Positions 1-6,229 of a stretch of DNA of 6,433 nt are shown in pieces. A model generated the notes under the pieces. The model searched no databases and was not told the origin of the DNA. It was given only the letters and a program-made list of their open reading frames with translations. Each line of letters begins with the position of its first letter. Within the stretch, counting starts at the first letter, position 1. A program made the translations under genes and the position numbers. The DNA comes from Anaerolineae bacterium (GTDB lineage: Bacteria > Chloroflexota > Anaerolineae > Aggregatilineales > Aggregatilineaceae). The stretch is taken from NCBI GenBank assembly GCA_020848665.1, contig JADLHR010000056.1:1-6433 (forward strand). The letters are read 5' to 3'.

Positions 1-869
1 CCCGTCTGCCGCTCGATCTGATCGCGGTAGCGGCGCACAATCGAATCGACGAAGTCAAGCTGGGCGTAGAGCTTCTGCTTGGCAGGCGGCACGCGCTCGA
101 AGATTTCGCGTAAATATTCGCGGACCGGGTTCATCCCGCCCGGATCGTCCGAGGCCGGCGTAAAGATACCACCGTGACCGCGATCCTTGAGCGCCTGCCG
201 CGCCGAGATCAGGAAGATCGGCGGGCGCAGGTCGAGCAGCTCGACAAGCTGCTGCCTGACAAACGACTGCACTTCCTGCCGCTCGCGCTTTTCCAGCAGA
301 TCGGTCTGGTTGATGACCACGATGATTTTCTTGCCGTAGTCCTTCGCCAGCTCCAGGTACAGGCGCTCGGTTTCGGCCAGCGCGCGCTTTGCAGACAGCA
401 GGAAGATGACGAGGTCGCTGCGGCTGAGAAACCCTTTCGCGATCTGCTCGTGGCGGCGAAAGACCGAGCCGGTCCCCGGCGTATCGACGATTACCACGCC
501 CGGCCCGCCGGTGTTGGGATGCGTCCACTCGCGGACGATGTTCTCCTCGCGCCAGCGCGGCTCCTTACCGCGCCGGTTGCTCCAGCGCACCAGCTCGATT
601 GCGTCGGTCGTCGGCGTAATGCCCATCGGCAGCAGCGTATCGCCGAGCAGCGCGTTGATGAACGTCGATTTTCCGGCGTTGAACTCGCCCACCACGACCA
701 CCAGGAAGAACATCTCCTGAAGGTCCGCCGCGTTCTGCTGCAAGCGATGTTTGTCTTCCGCGCCGCTCTCGCCGCCGATCTGGCCGACCAATTCGGCGGC
801 GTCGTGCAGCAGGCGCACCTCGCGCTCGCGCGCCTCGGCAATCGGTCCTTCCAAGACAATACTGGTCAT
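1..869 (-). CDS. Dynamin-like GTPase, N-terminal 289 residues (3' end beyond window)
   Basis: This is a large GTPase of the bacterial dynamin-like family, expected to bind and hydrolyse GTP and act on membranes. The frame stays open from ATG 869 to the left edge, giving 289 residues; the C-terminal part is missing. Visible GTPase motifs are a P-loop GEFNAGKST (residues 61-69), a switch I threonine in TPTTD (85-89), DTPG (129-132), NQTD (187-190, guanine specificity) and an SAR that could be G5 (222-224). Residues 10-52 look helical and charged, as in the neck segment preceding the G domain of bacterial dynamins. No transmembrane segment is visible, but the stalk/paddle region lies outside the window. 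The start codon overlaps the stop of the upstream dynamin-like gene as ATGA, and no strong Shine-Dalgarno precedes it, so translational coupling is likely. The G domain resembles that of the upstream gene (GKS, INALLG, PTTD, SARQAL shared), suggesting old paralogy. A generic 50S-type GTPase is less likely because of the FNAGKSTFINALLG/PTTD pattern. Confidence 0.9.
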   Translation of the reverse strand, partial: MTSIVLEGPIAEAREREVRLLHDAAELVGQIGGESGAEDKHRLQQNAADLQEMFFLVVVVGEFNAGKSTFINALLGDTLLPMGITPTTDAIELVRWSNRRGKEPRWREENIVREWTHPNTGGPGVVIVDTPGTGSVFRRHEQIAKGFLSRSDLVIFLLSAKRALAETERLYLELAKDYGKKIIVVINQTDLLEKRERQEVQSFVRQQLVELLDLRPPIFLISARQALKDRGHGGIFTPASDDPGGMNPVREYLREIFERVPPAKQKLYAQLDFVDSIVRRYRDQIERQT

Positions 870-2737
870 CGGTGGTCTTCAGTCCTTGTCGATGCAGCCG
901 CCTGGCCGGAGTGTTCCAGCACAGCCAGCCCTCCTTGAATACGCATCAGCGCGTGCTGCTGGGCCAGCAGGTCATCACGCAGCGCCGCCAGCACTTCGGA
1001 CTGCGACTCGACCAACCGGGTGAAGGGCGCGGTCGCGTCCTGGCGAAGCTGGACGCCGTGCGCCAGGTGCTCGCTGGCCGCGCCGCGCAGCAGGCGCAGG
1101 AACTCGTCGCGGTTCTCGTACAGGCGGCGCTGATAGGCGCGGCGCAGCAGCCAGCCGCGCAGCGGCACCAGCGCCAGCCCGGCGATAATCAGGATCAGGC
1201 CCAGCCCGAACACCAGCAGCAGCGACGCGGCATCGGGCGTGGCTTCTGAAAAGGCGGTGACGCCAACCACGATCATCAGCGCCAGCGCCAGAATCTCCCA
1301 CAGCGAAAGCAGGACGAGCGTACTGCGCAGTGTGCGGTCCAGGCGATCCAGCTCGAAGCGCATCGAGTCGCGCAGCAAGTCTTCGAGCGACGGGCGCACG
1401 TCGCGCATGAAGCGCGCTTCGTAGCGCAGCGGCGTCTGAATCCGCCCGACGACCTTGTCCGACAGGCTTGGCGGAAGCTGCTTGACCGCGCCGCGCGTGT
1501 AATCCACCAGATCGTCGATATCCTGCAAGTCGCGGCTCTCGAGGCGCGGGCCAAGCTTATCCACCAGCGGCGGAATGCGCTGAAAAGTCTCGTTGACGCG
1601 GTGCTCGTCCAGCACGCTCGCCACGCGCCCACGCCCGCCGAAGCGGCGCCGCAGCCCGCCCAATCCGATCATTTCGCCGATGCCGCCAAAGAACAGGCCG
1701 ATCCCGCGCGAGAACTGGAACAACTCGCCGATCGCCTCGCTGCCGCGCGCGCCAGCTTCGTTCCAGGCCGACTCGATCTCGGCCAGCGCGTCATCGACTG
1801 TCTTCTGCTGCGCGCGCCGCCCCTGCTCGATCTGCGCCGCGATGTTGTCGGCGGTTTTGCGGTGCGCATCGAGCGCCGCCTGCTGTTCCTGCACCAGCCC
1901 CAGCGCAGTCTTCACCACGTTCTGGCTGATTTGCAGCGGCGTTTCGAGCTTCTGGCGGGCGCGCTCCACGTCACCAAGCGTTTCCCTGATGTATTCCTCG
2001 ATGTCTGCGAACCCGCTCTGATCCCACGCGATCTCGTCACGCGGCATTTCCTGCTGGGCGGAGAGCGCCTGGCGGGCCGACACCAGCCAGACCTGCGGCT
2101 CGACGCCAAGCTGCAAGCGCGCCTGCTCCAGCACAAACTCGCGCACCTGCTCGCGCTCGGCAGCGTCCAGCACGTCCACCTGATTGACCACGACCACAAC
2201 CCGCTTACCGTAGCTCCTGAGCTGTTGAAGATACTCAAGGTTGCTGGCGGTCAGCACCTGGGTCGCAATCATGACCAGCAGCACAACGTCGGCGCGATGC
2301 AGAAAGCGCCGTGTGACCTCGTCGTGCACCTTGAAGACCGATTCCAGGCCGGGCGTATCAACCAGGCTCAGGTTTTCGAGCAGGGGGCTGGGATGGAAGA
2401 TGGTTTCGACATCGCCGGTGCGCGAGCGCTGCACATCATCGCCGTGCCGCAGGATTACGATCCGGTCGGTCGTCGGAATTGGCCCGACTTCCAGGACTTC
2501 TTCGCCGAGCAGCGCGTTGATCACGCTCGACTTGCCGGAGCTGAACGGCCCGACCAGCACCATCAGAAACGGATGATTGGTGTGGAACAGCGCATCGCGC
2601 ACCTGCTCCATCTGGCTTTCGGGCAGGCCATCGACCCGCCCCAGCACATCCAGCAGATCGTCGATCTGCCCGTGCTCCTGGCGGCGGATTGCCTCGACAT
2701 GGGTGAGCACCTTGCTCGAAATCTGTTCGGATTGCAC
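866..2737 (-). CDS. Membrane-anchored dynamin-like GTPase (mitofusin/BDLP-like architecture)
   Basis: A 623-residue dynamin-family GTPase, probably acting at the cytoplasmic membrane in remodelling, fusion or repair. The G domain covers about residues 50-250: P-loop GPFSSGKSS (63-71), switch I PTTD (88-91), DTPG (127-130), NQVD (185-188) and a G5-like SAR (220-222). Residues 255-330 are charged and heptad-like, suitable for a helical stalk. A glycine- and phenylalanine-rich stretch (342-370) is followed by an Arg/Gly cluster and could contact lipid. Two hydrophobic segments (about 473-495 and 504-527) separated by a short acidic loop form a transmembrane hairpin, and a final helical region (530-605) returns to the cytoplasm. 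This order (G domain, helical stalk, paired membrane helices, C-terminal helix) matches bacterial dynamin-like proteins and mitofusin-type proteins, and the length is usual for them. The start is GTG 2737, supported by an upstream AGGTGA and by the helical neck that begins there. It lies 47 bp after the kinase gene and overlaps the next dynamin-like gene by 4 bp. Confidence 0.93.
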   Translation of the reverse strand: MQSEQISSKVLTHVEAIRRQEHGQIDDLLDVLGRVDGLPESQMEQVRDALFHTNHPFLMVLVGPFSSGKSSVINALLGEEVLEVGPIPTTDRIVILRHGDDVQRSRTGDVETIFHPSPLLENLSLVDTPGLESVFKVHDEVTRRFLHRADVVLLVMIATQVLTASNLEYLQQLRSYGKRVVVVVNQVDVLDAAEREQVREFVLEQARLQLGVEPQVWLVSARQALSAQQEMPRDEIAWDQSGFADIEEYIRETLGDVERARQKLETPLQISQNVVKTALGLVQEQQAALDAHRKTADNIAAQIEQGRRAQQKTVDDALAEIESAWNEAGARGSEAIGELFQFSRGIGLFFGGIGEMIGLGGLRRRFGGRGRVASVLDEHRVNETFQRIPPLVDKLGPRLESRDLQDIDDLVDYTRGAVKQLPPSLSDKVVGRIQTPLRYEARFMRDVRPSLEDLLRDSMRFELDRLDRTLRSTLVLLSLWEILALALMIVVGVTAFSEATPDAASLLLVFGLGLILIIAGLALVPLRGWLLRRAYQRRLYENRDEFLRLLRGAASEHLAHGVQLRQDATAPFTRLVESQSEVLAALRDDLLAQQHALMRIQGGLAVLEHSGQAAASTRTEDHR

Positions 2738-2740
2738 CGT

Positions 2741-2746
2741 TCACCT
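2741..2746 (-). promoter_or_regulatory. Ribosome binding site for the GTG start at 2737
   Basis: On the minus strand AGGTGA ends three bases before GTG 2737, so the AGG core is six bases from the start. It is close but acceptable, and it decides for the GTG because the next in-frame ATG (residue 43) would remove the neck helix before the G domain. A short GC hairpin (ggcgg 2756-2760 with ccgcc 2766-2770) lies just upstream and has no U tract, so it is not called a terminator. Confidence 0.5.
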
Positions 2747-2784
2747 ACCAATCGGGGCGGCGCATCCGCCGCAGGCGCCGTAAC

Positions 2785-4524
2785 CTAATACAGGCCGGGC
2801 GTGTAGTCACGCAGAATCGAGCCGCCGATAAACTCGCGCAGCAAGGAATTGTCGGGCACCAGCTCGGTATCCATCGGTTTCAACCAGCTCAGAATCGAAA
2901 GCAGGCGGCGGGCCTCGATGTAGTGCCGGTCACGCGGCTCAAGCTGGAGCAGCAGCGGCTCGGCGAGCGGTCGCAGGACGGCTAGCTCGTAGAGCAGCGC
3001 CGAGTTAAACATGATGTCAGCGTTTTCCTGATACGGGAAGATGTTACGTTTCTCGCCGCGCCGGACGCTCTCCCAGCGGGTCAGCGTGTCCTGGGCCGAA
3101 TAGCCGCGATAGGTCGCGTCACGCACGATGCGCCGGATCAGGCGCACGTCGGTCGTCGGCACGCGGTTGTGCCGGTCGATGTTTAGCTGAGTCAGCGCCG
3201 ACACATAGATGCGATACGTCTGCTGCGCCGGCAGCGCGCTCACCAGTCCGGGATTCAGGCCGTGTATCCCCTCGACGATCAGGATATGCTCCGCCGAGAG
3301 CCGCACTTCCTCGCCCATCTCGCGCAGGCCGGTGACGAAATTGTAGTGCGGGATACGCAGCAGCTCCCCGCCTGCCAGCCGCATAACCTGGTCGTTGAAC
3401 AGCGGAATATCCACCGCTTCCAACGCCTCGAAGTCGTACTCCCCGTTCTCGTCGCGCGGCGTTTTGTCACGCTCGACAAAGTAGCGGTCCATTTCAAGCG
3501 TGTAGGGTTTCAGCCCGTGCGCCATCAACTGAATCGCCAGCCGCTTCGAGAAGGTCGTCTTGCCGGACGACGACGGCCCCGCGATCAGCACCAGCCGCAA
3601 GCCCTGGGCGTGCCGTTCAGCGATCTGCGTGGCGATGTGCGCAATGTGCTGCTCGTGCAGCGCCTCGTTGACCAGCACCAGCTCGCGTGCACGCCCGTCA
3701 CGTATCCCCATGTTGAGGTGACCGATATCCTCGATGCCGAGCAGCGTCAGCCATTCCTCAGCCTGGCGAAAGACGCGCGTGAGCTGTGGCGAGCGCGAGT
3801 ATGGGCGAATGATGTTCGGGCTTTCGCGGCGCGGGTATTGCAGCACAAAGCCGTCTTCTTCGGGCAGAATGTCGAACAACGTCAGGTAGCCAGTGTTTGG
3901 CACCATGTAGCCGTAGAAATAGTCGGACTGGCCGCGCAGCGTGTAGATCGTGAGATAGGGCTTGGTGCGAAACTGAAGCAGCCGCACTTTGTCGTCGTCA
4001 CCGCTGGCGCGAAACAGCTTGACCGCGGCCTCCAGCTCGATCTCGCGGCGCTCGATTGGCTCGGCAGCGCCCACGATAGCGCGCATCCGCGCCTCGATCT
4101 GGGCCAGTTCATCCGCTGCAAACGGCTCGTGACCGCGCACCTTGCAGAAGAACGCCCCACTTGGCAGCGCGAAGTCAATCAGCACCTGCGTGCCGGGAAA
4201 CAGCTCCGCGGTAGCGACTGTCAGCAGGAAGGCCAGCGATCGGCGGTAGATGCGGCTGCCGTCCCCGGTATCGGTCGTCACCGGGATGATCGTCACATCG
4301 CGCTTAACCGGCATGGTCAGCTCGCGCAGCGTGCCATCGACGATGGCGGCCACTACCGGGATGCGCTCCGGCAGACCACCGGTCCGCGCGCCATCATGCA
4401 CCTTGACAAACTCTTCCAGCGGCGTGCCAACCGGCCCTTCCAGAATCGCGCCGTCAGGAAAATACACCTGAGCCGATTGGCGCGGCTCGGCCCGCAGAAT
4501 CTCCGTAACTTTTGTCTCAGCCAT
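2785..4524 (-). CDS. TGS / ThrRS-AlaRS-like / P-loop kinase fusion (uridine kinase-like nucleoside kinase)
   Basis: A 579-residue soluble protein of the phosphoribulokinase/uridine kinase superfamily, probably phosphorylating a nucleoside (uridine/cytidine-like) with ATP or GTP in the cytoplasm. Three parts are visible. Residues 1-80 resemble a TGS domain (YFPDGAILEGPVGTPLEEF and a D-G-x-L-R-E-L segment). Residues 90-235 resemble the second additional domain of threonyl- and alanyl-tRNA synthetases (a SLAFLL...AELFPG segment). Residues 300-520 are the kinase: Walker A GPSSSGKTT (316-324), a following D-R-Y-F acidic segment (346-349), HYNF (393-396), hydrophobic strand plus VEGIHGL (413-423), and a basic R-x-x-R-R-I-V-R-D stretch (461-469) of the lid type. 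Length and order match the TGS-SAD-PRK nucleoside kinases seen in Thermotoga, Firmicutes, Bacteroidetes and Chloroflexi. The ATG at 4524 opens directly into the TGS fold; only a weak GTGA precedes it. It lies 126 bp after the amylase and 47 bp before the dynamin pair. The exact substrate cannot be read from the sequence. Confidence 0.92.
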   Translation of the reverse strand: MAETKVTEILRAEPRQSAQVYFPDGAILEGPVGTPLEEFVKVHDGARTGGLPERIPVVAAIVDGTLRELTMPVKRDVTIIPVTTDTGDGSRIYRRSLAFLLTVATAELFPGTQVLIDFALPSGAFFCKVRGHEPFAADELAQIEARMRAIVGAAEPIERREIELEAAVKLFRASGDDDKVRLLQFRTKPYLTIYTLRGQSDYFYGYMVPNTGYLTLFDILPEEDGFVLQYPRRESPNIIRPYSRSPQLTRVFRQAEEWLTLLGIEDIGHLNMGIRDGRARELVLVNEALHEQHIAHIATQIAERHAQGLRLVLIAGPSSSGKTTFSKRLAIQLMAHGLKPYTLEMDRYFVERDKTPRDENGEYDFEALEAVDIPLFNDQVMRLAGGELLRIPHYNFVTGLREMGEEVRLSAEHILIVEGIHGLNPGLVSALPAQQTYRIYVSALTQLNIDRHNRVPTTDVRLIRRIVRDATYRGYSAQDTLTRWESVRRGEKRNIFPYQENADIMFNSALLYELAVLRPLAEPLLLQLEPRDRHYIEARRLLSILSWLKPMDTELVPDNSLLREFIGGSILRDYTPGLY

Positions 4525-4594
4525 TTGTCACTGCATCCGGTTGATCACGGCTTAAAACAGGATACACAGGCGCGCTAAAGAGGCAGCCGCCAAC

Positions 4595-4625
4595 GCGGAG
4601 CGATCCGTGAAAGGCAGCGCTCCGC
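4595..4625 (-). repeat. 8-bp inverted repeat, alternative hairpin downstream of amylase
   Basis: GCGGAGCG (4595-4602) is the exact reverse complement of CGCTCCGC (4618-4625), with a 15-base loop. The right arm shares bases 4622-4625 with the larger inverted repeat 4622-4684, so in the transcript the two stems cannot both form fully. On the minus strand the hairpin is followed by GTTGGCGGCTG and only a weak CTCTTT, not a proper U tract. It may be part of a factor-assisted terminator or a readthrough control element between the amylase and the kinase. Confidence 0.45.
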
Positions 4626-4684
4626 AGCGGGATCGTCCCGGCCCGCCTGGCTAGCTGTCCAGCGCCAGGACGATCCCGCTGCGG
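4622..4684 (-). terminator. 17-bp perfect inverted repeat spanning the amylase stop codon, candidate terminator
   Basis: The arm at 4622-4638 is the perfect 17-base reverse complement of the arm at 4668-4684; the 29-base loop (4639-4667) contains the amylase TAG stop (4651-4653). The loop can add a small 4-bp stem (ctgg 4647-4650 with ccag 4659-4662). The coding-side arm specifies roughly R-S-G-I-V near the amylase C-terminus. A stem of this length and GC content would be very stable in RNA and suits transcript 3' end formation or protection from 3' exonucleases. No U-run follows on either strand, so a classical intrinsic terminator is not shown. The repeat itself is certain; its role is inference. 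Confidence 0.45.
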
Positions 4685-6099
4685 CCCGGCGCGGCCAGGA
4701 CGATATTGGCGTCGTCGCGGCGCAGCGCCACCGGCTCGCCAAAGATCGCGCGCGGCCCGCCCGGCGTGTCACCCACCGGGATCGTCAGAGTCTGCTGATC
4801 TTTCGATGTGTTAAAAACCACGATCAGCCGCTGCCCCTCGTGCTCGCGCAGGAACGCGAAGTGCGCACCGCGCGCCAACAGTGTGCGGTACGTCCCGCGC
4901 CGCAGCGCCGGGTTGGCATGGCGCAGCGCGATCGCACGCTGGAAGTCGGCGCGCAGTCCCTGGTCCCAGGCGCTCTCGTCCCAGGGCATCGCCCCGCGTG
5001 AAGCTGGCTCGTGACCGCCCGTCAGCCCGATCTCGTCACCGTAGTAGATCGACGGCGCGCCGGGCATCGCCATCTGAAACAGCGTCGCCAGCCGCAGAGC
5101 AGACTTGTCTCCACCAACCATATAGAGGAAACGGGCCGTGTCATGGCTGCCCAACAGGTTCAACTGCGCGCTGGTGATGGCCCAGTCGTACAACCCCAGC
5201 ATCCGGTCCATCTCGGCGGCGAACACCTCGGCGTTCAGTGGCTTGAGCGGGGGATAGCCGCCGCCCGGCGTTACAGCAGCCAGCGTCTGCGCGCCAAAGA
5301 ACGCAGTCGCGGCGCGCGTGAAAATGTAGTTCATCACAGCGTCGAACTGGTCGCCTTGCAGCCAGCGCTGCGACTCGCGCCAGATTTCGCCAACGATGTA
5401 CGTGTCAGGATTGGCGCTCTTGACACGCAGGCGGAATTCCTGCCAGAAAGCGTCGTCGTCGATCTCGTAGGGCACATCGAGCCGCCAGCCGTCGATCCCG
5501 AAGCGAACCCAGTATTCGCCGATGGTCCACAGAAATTCGCGCACCTGTGGGTTGTTGGTGTTGAACTTGGGCAGGGCGTGCAGGTTCCACCAGGCGGCGT
5601 AATTCGGCTCGTGGTCCTCGTCGTAGGCGTTGAGCGGAAAATGATAAGGGGTGAACCAGCTTACGTATGGAGACTGTGCGCCACACTCCAGCAGGTGGTT
5701 GAACTGAAAAAAGCCCCGGCTGCAATGGTTAAACACGCCGTCCAGCACGACGCGCACACCCCGCGCGTGGGCCGCATCCAGCAGGGTGCGGAAGGCGTCG
5801 TCGCCGCCCAGCAGCGGATCGACCTGAAAATAGTCGTGGGTATGATAGCGATGGTTCGAGGCCGACTGGAAAATCGGGTTGAAATAGATCGCGTTGATGC
5901 CGAGATCGATCAGATAATCGAGGCGCTCCTCGACCCCCAGCAGATCGCCGCCTTTGAAGCCAAACACGGTCGGCGGCTCGTCCCACGCTTCGAGGTTTGA
6001 CGGCTTGACGACGCGCTCGCTTTTGGCGAAACGGTCAGGGAAAATCTGATAGAACACCGCATCTCTAACCCACTCTGGCGTTTGAATCGCTTGTGACAC
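4651..6099 (-). CDS. GH13 alpha-amylase family protein (neopullulanase/cyclomaltodextrinase-like)
   Basis: A 482-residue glycoside hydrolase family 13 enzyme, expected to hydrolyse alpha-1,4 (possibly also alpha-1,6) links in maltodextrins or cyclodextrins by the retaining mechanism. It opens with VFYQIFPDRF (15-24), typical of the neopullulanase group. The (beta/alpha)8 barrel shows region I DGVFNH (120-125), region V LPKFN (176-180, the MPKLN-type motif of the neopullulanase/oligo-1,6 group), region II GWRLDVPYE with nucleophile D208, region III GEIW with acid/base E238, and region IV LGSHDTARF with H319-D320. The substrate-cleft motif NHRYHTHDY is at 82-90. Residues 400-482 form the C-terminal beta domain. 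All catalytic residues are present, so it should be active. There is no signal peptide, so it is probably cytoplasmic. It lacks the N-terminal CBM34-type domain of full neopullulanases (about 580 residues). The start is GTG 6099, chosen for the AGGAG six bases upstream. A candidate promoter lies in the gap before it, so it may be monocistronic. Confidence 0.95.
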   Translation of the reverse strand: MSQAIQTPEWVRDAVFYQIFPDRFAKSERVVKPSNLEAWDEPPTVFGFKGGDLLGVEERLDYLIDLGINAIYFNPIFQSASNHRYHTHDYFQVDPLLGGDDAFRTLLDAAHARGVRVVLDGVFNHCSRGFFQFNHLLECGAQSPYVSWFTPYHFPLNAYDEDHEPNYAAWWNLHALPKFNTNNPQVREFLWTIGEYWVRFGIDGWRLDVPYEIDDDAFWQEFRLRVKSANPDTYIVGEIWRESQRWLQGDQFDAVMNYIFTRAATAFFGAQTLAAVTPGGGYPPLKPLNAEVFAAEMDRMLGLYDWAITSAQLNLLGSHDTARFLYMVGGDKSALRLATLFQMAMPGAPSIYYGDEIGLTGGHEPASRGAMPWDESAWDQGLRADFQRAIALRHANPALRRGTYRTLLARGAHFAFLREHEGQRLIVVFNTSKDQQTLTIPVGDTPGGPRAIFGEPVALRRDDANIVLAAPGRSGIVLALDS

Positions 6100-6105
6100 A
6101 ACTCG

Positions 6106-6110
6106 CTCCT
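6106..6110 (-). promoter_or_regulatory. Shine-Dalgarno for the amylase GTG start
   Basis: AGGAG on the minus strand is separated from GTG 6099 by the six bases CGAGTT, a near-ideal spacing. It is the strongest ribosome binding site in the window and supports GTG rather than a downstream start, since V11 and later positions would cut into the first barrel strand. Confidence 0.7.
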
Positions 6111-6176
6111 GCCTGGTCAGCGTTCCGATACCGGCGCGCGATTAATCCGGCCACCCGCCGGGCAATCTGCATTGTG

Positions 6177-6205
6177 ATCGTAGCGCCTCGCGCCAGGGCC
6201 GGCAA
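6177..6205 (-). promoter_or_regulatory. Candidate sigma70-type promoter for the amylase
   Basis: On the minus strand TTGCCG (6205-6200) and TACGAT (6182-6177) are separated by exactly 17 bases. Each hexamer matches four of six consensus positions, including the important first two and last bases of the -10 box. Transcription would begin near 6170 and give a leader of about 70 bases before GTG 6099. In GC-rich DNA such matches arise by chance, so this is only a candidate. The location, in the single gap between the zinc-ribbon gene and the amylase, favours it. Confidence 0.35.
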
Positions 6206-6229
6206 CCAGCGCAGCCCTGTCTGCTAATC

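Noticed and set aside
174..938. 254-residue open frame on the plus strand at the left end
   Set aside because: It is antisense to the partial dynamin-like gene, whose frame is open to the edge with all five GTPase motifs.
2756..2780. Short GC hairpins in the 47-bp gap between the kinase and the first GTPase gene
   Set aside because: The stems are only 5-6 bp with no U tract, which is common by chance in GC-rich DNA; not enough for a terminator call.
1601..2788. 395-residue open frame on the plus strand opposite the first dynamin-like gene
   Set aside because: It is antisense to a gene with complete GTPase motifs, is rich in His, Gln, Arg and Leu as expected from the reverse of a GC-rich gene, and shows no domain.
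3262..4578. 438-residue open frame on the plus strand opposite the kinase
   Set aside because: It mirrors the kinase gene, has the same shadow composition and no recognisable motif; the kinase on the other strand has clear Walker A and TGS features.
4525..4594. Possible promoter for the kinase (TATCCT near 4556-4561)
   Set aside because: No acceptable -35 box lies 16-18 bases upstream, so the match is not supported.
5011..6000. 329-residue open frame on the plus strand opposite the amylase
   Set aside because: The minus strand carries all GH13 catalytic motifs; the plus frame is a by-product of high GC at third positions.
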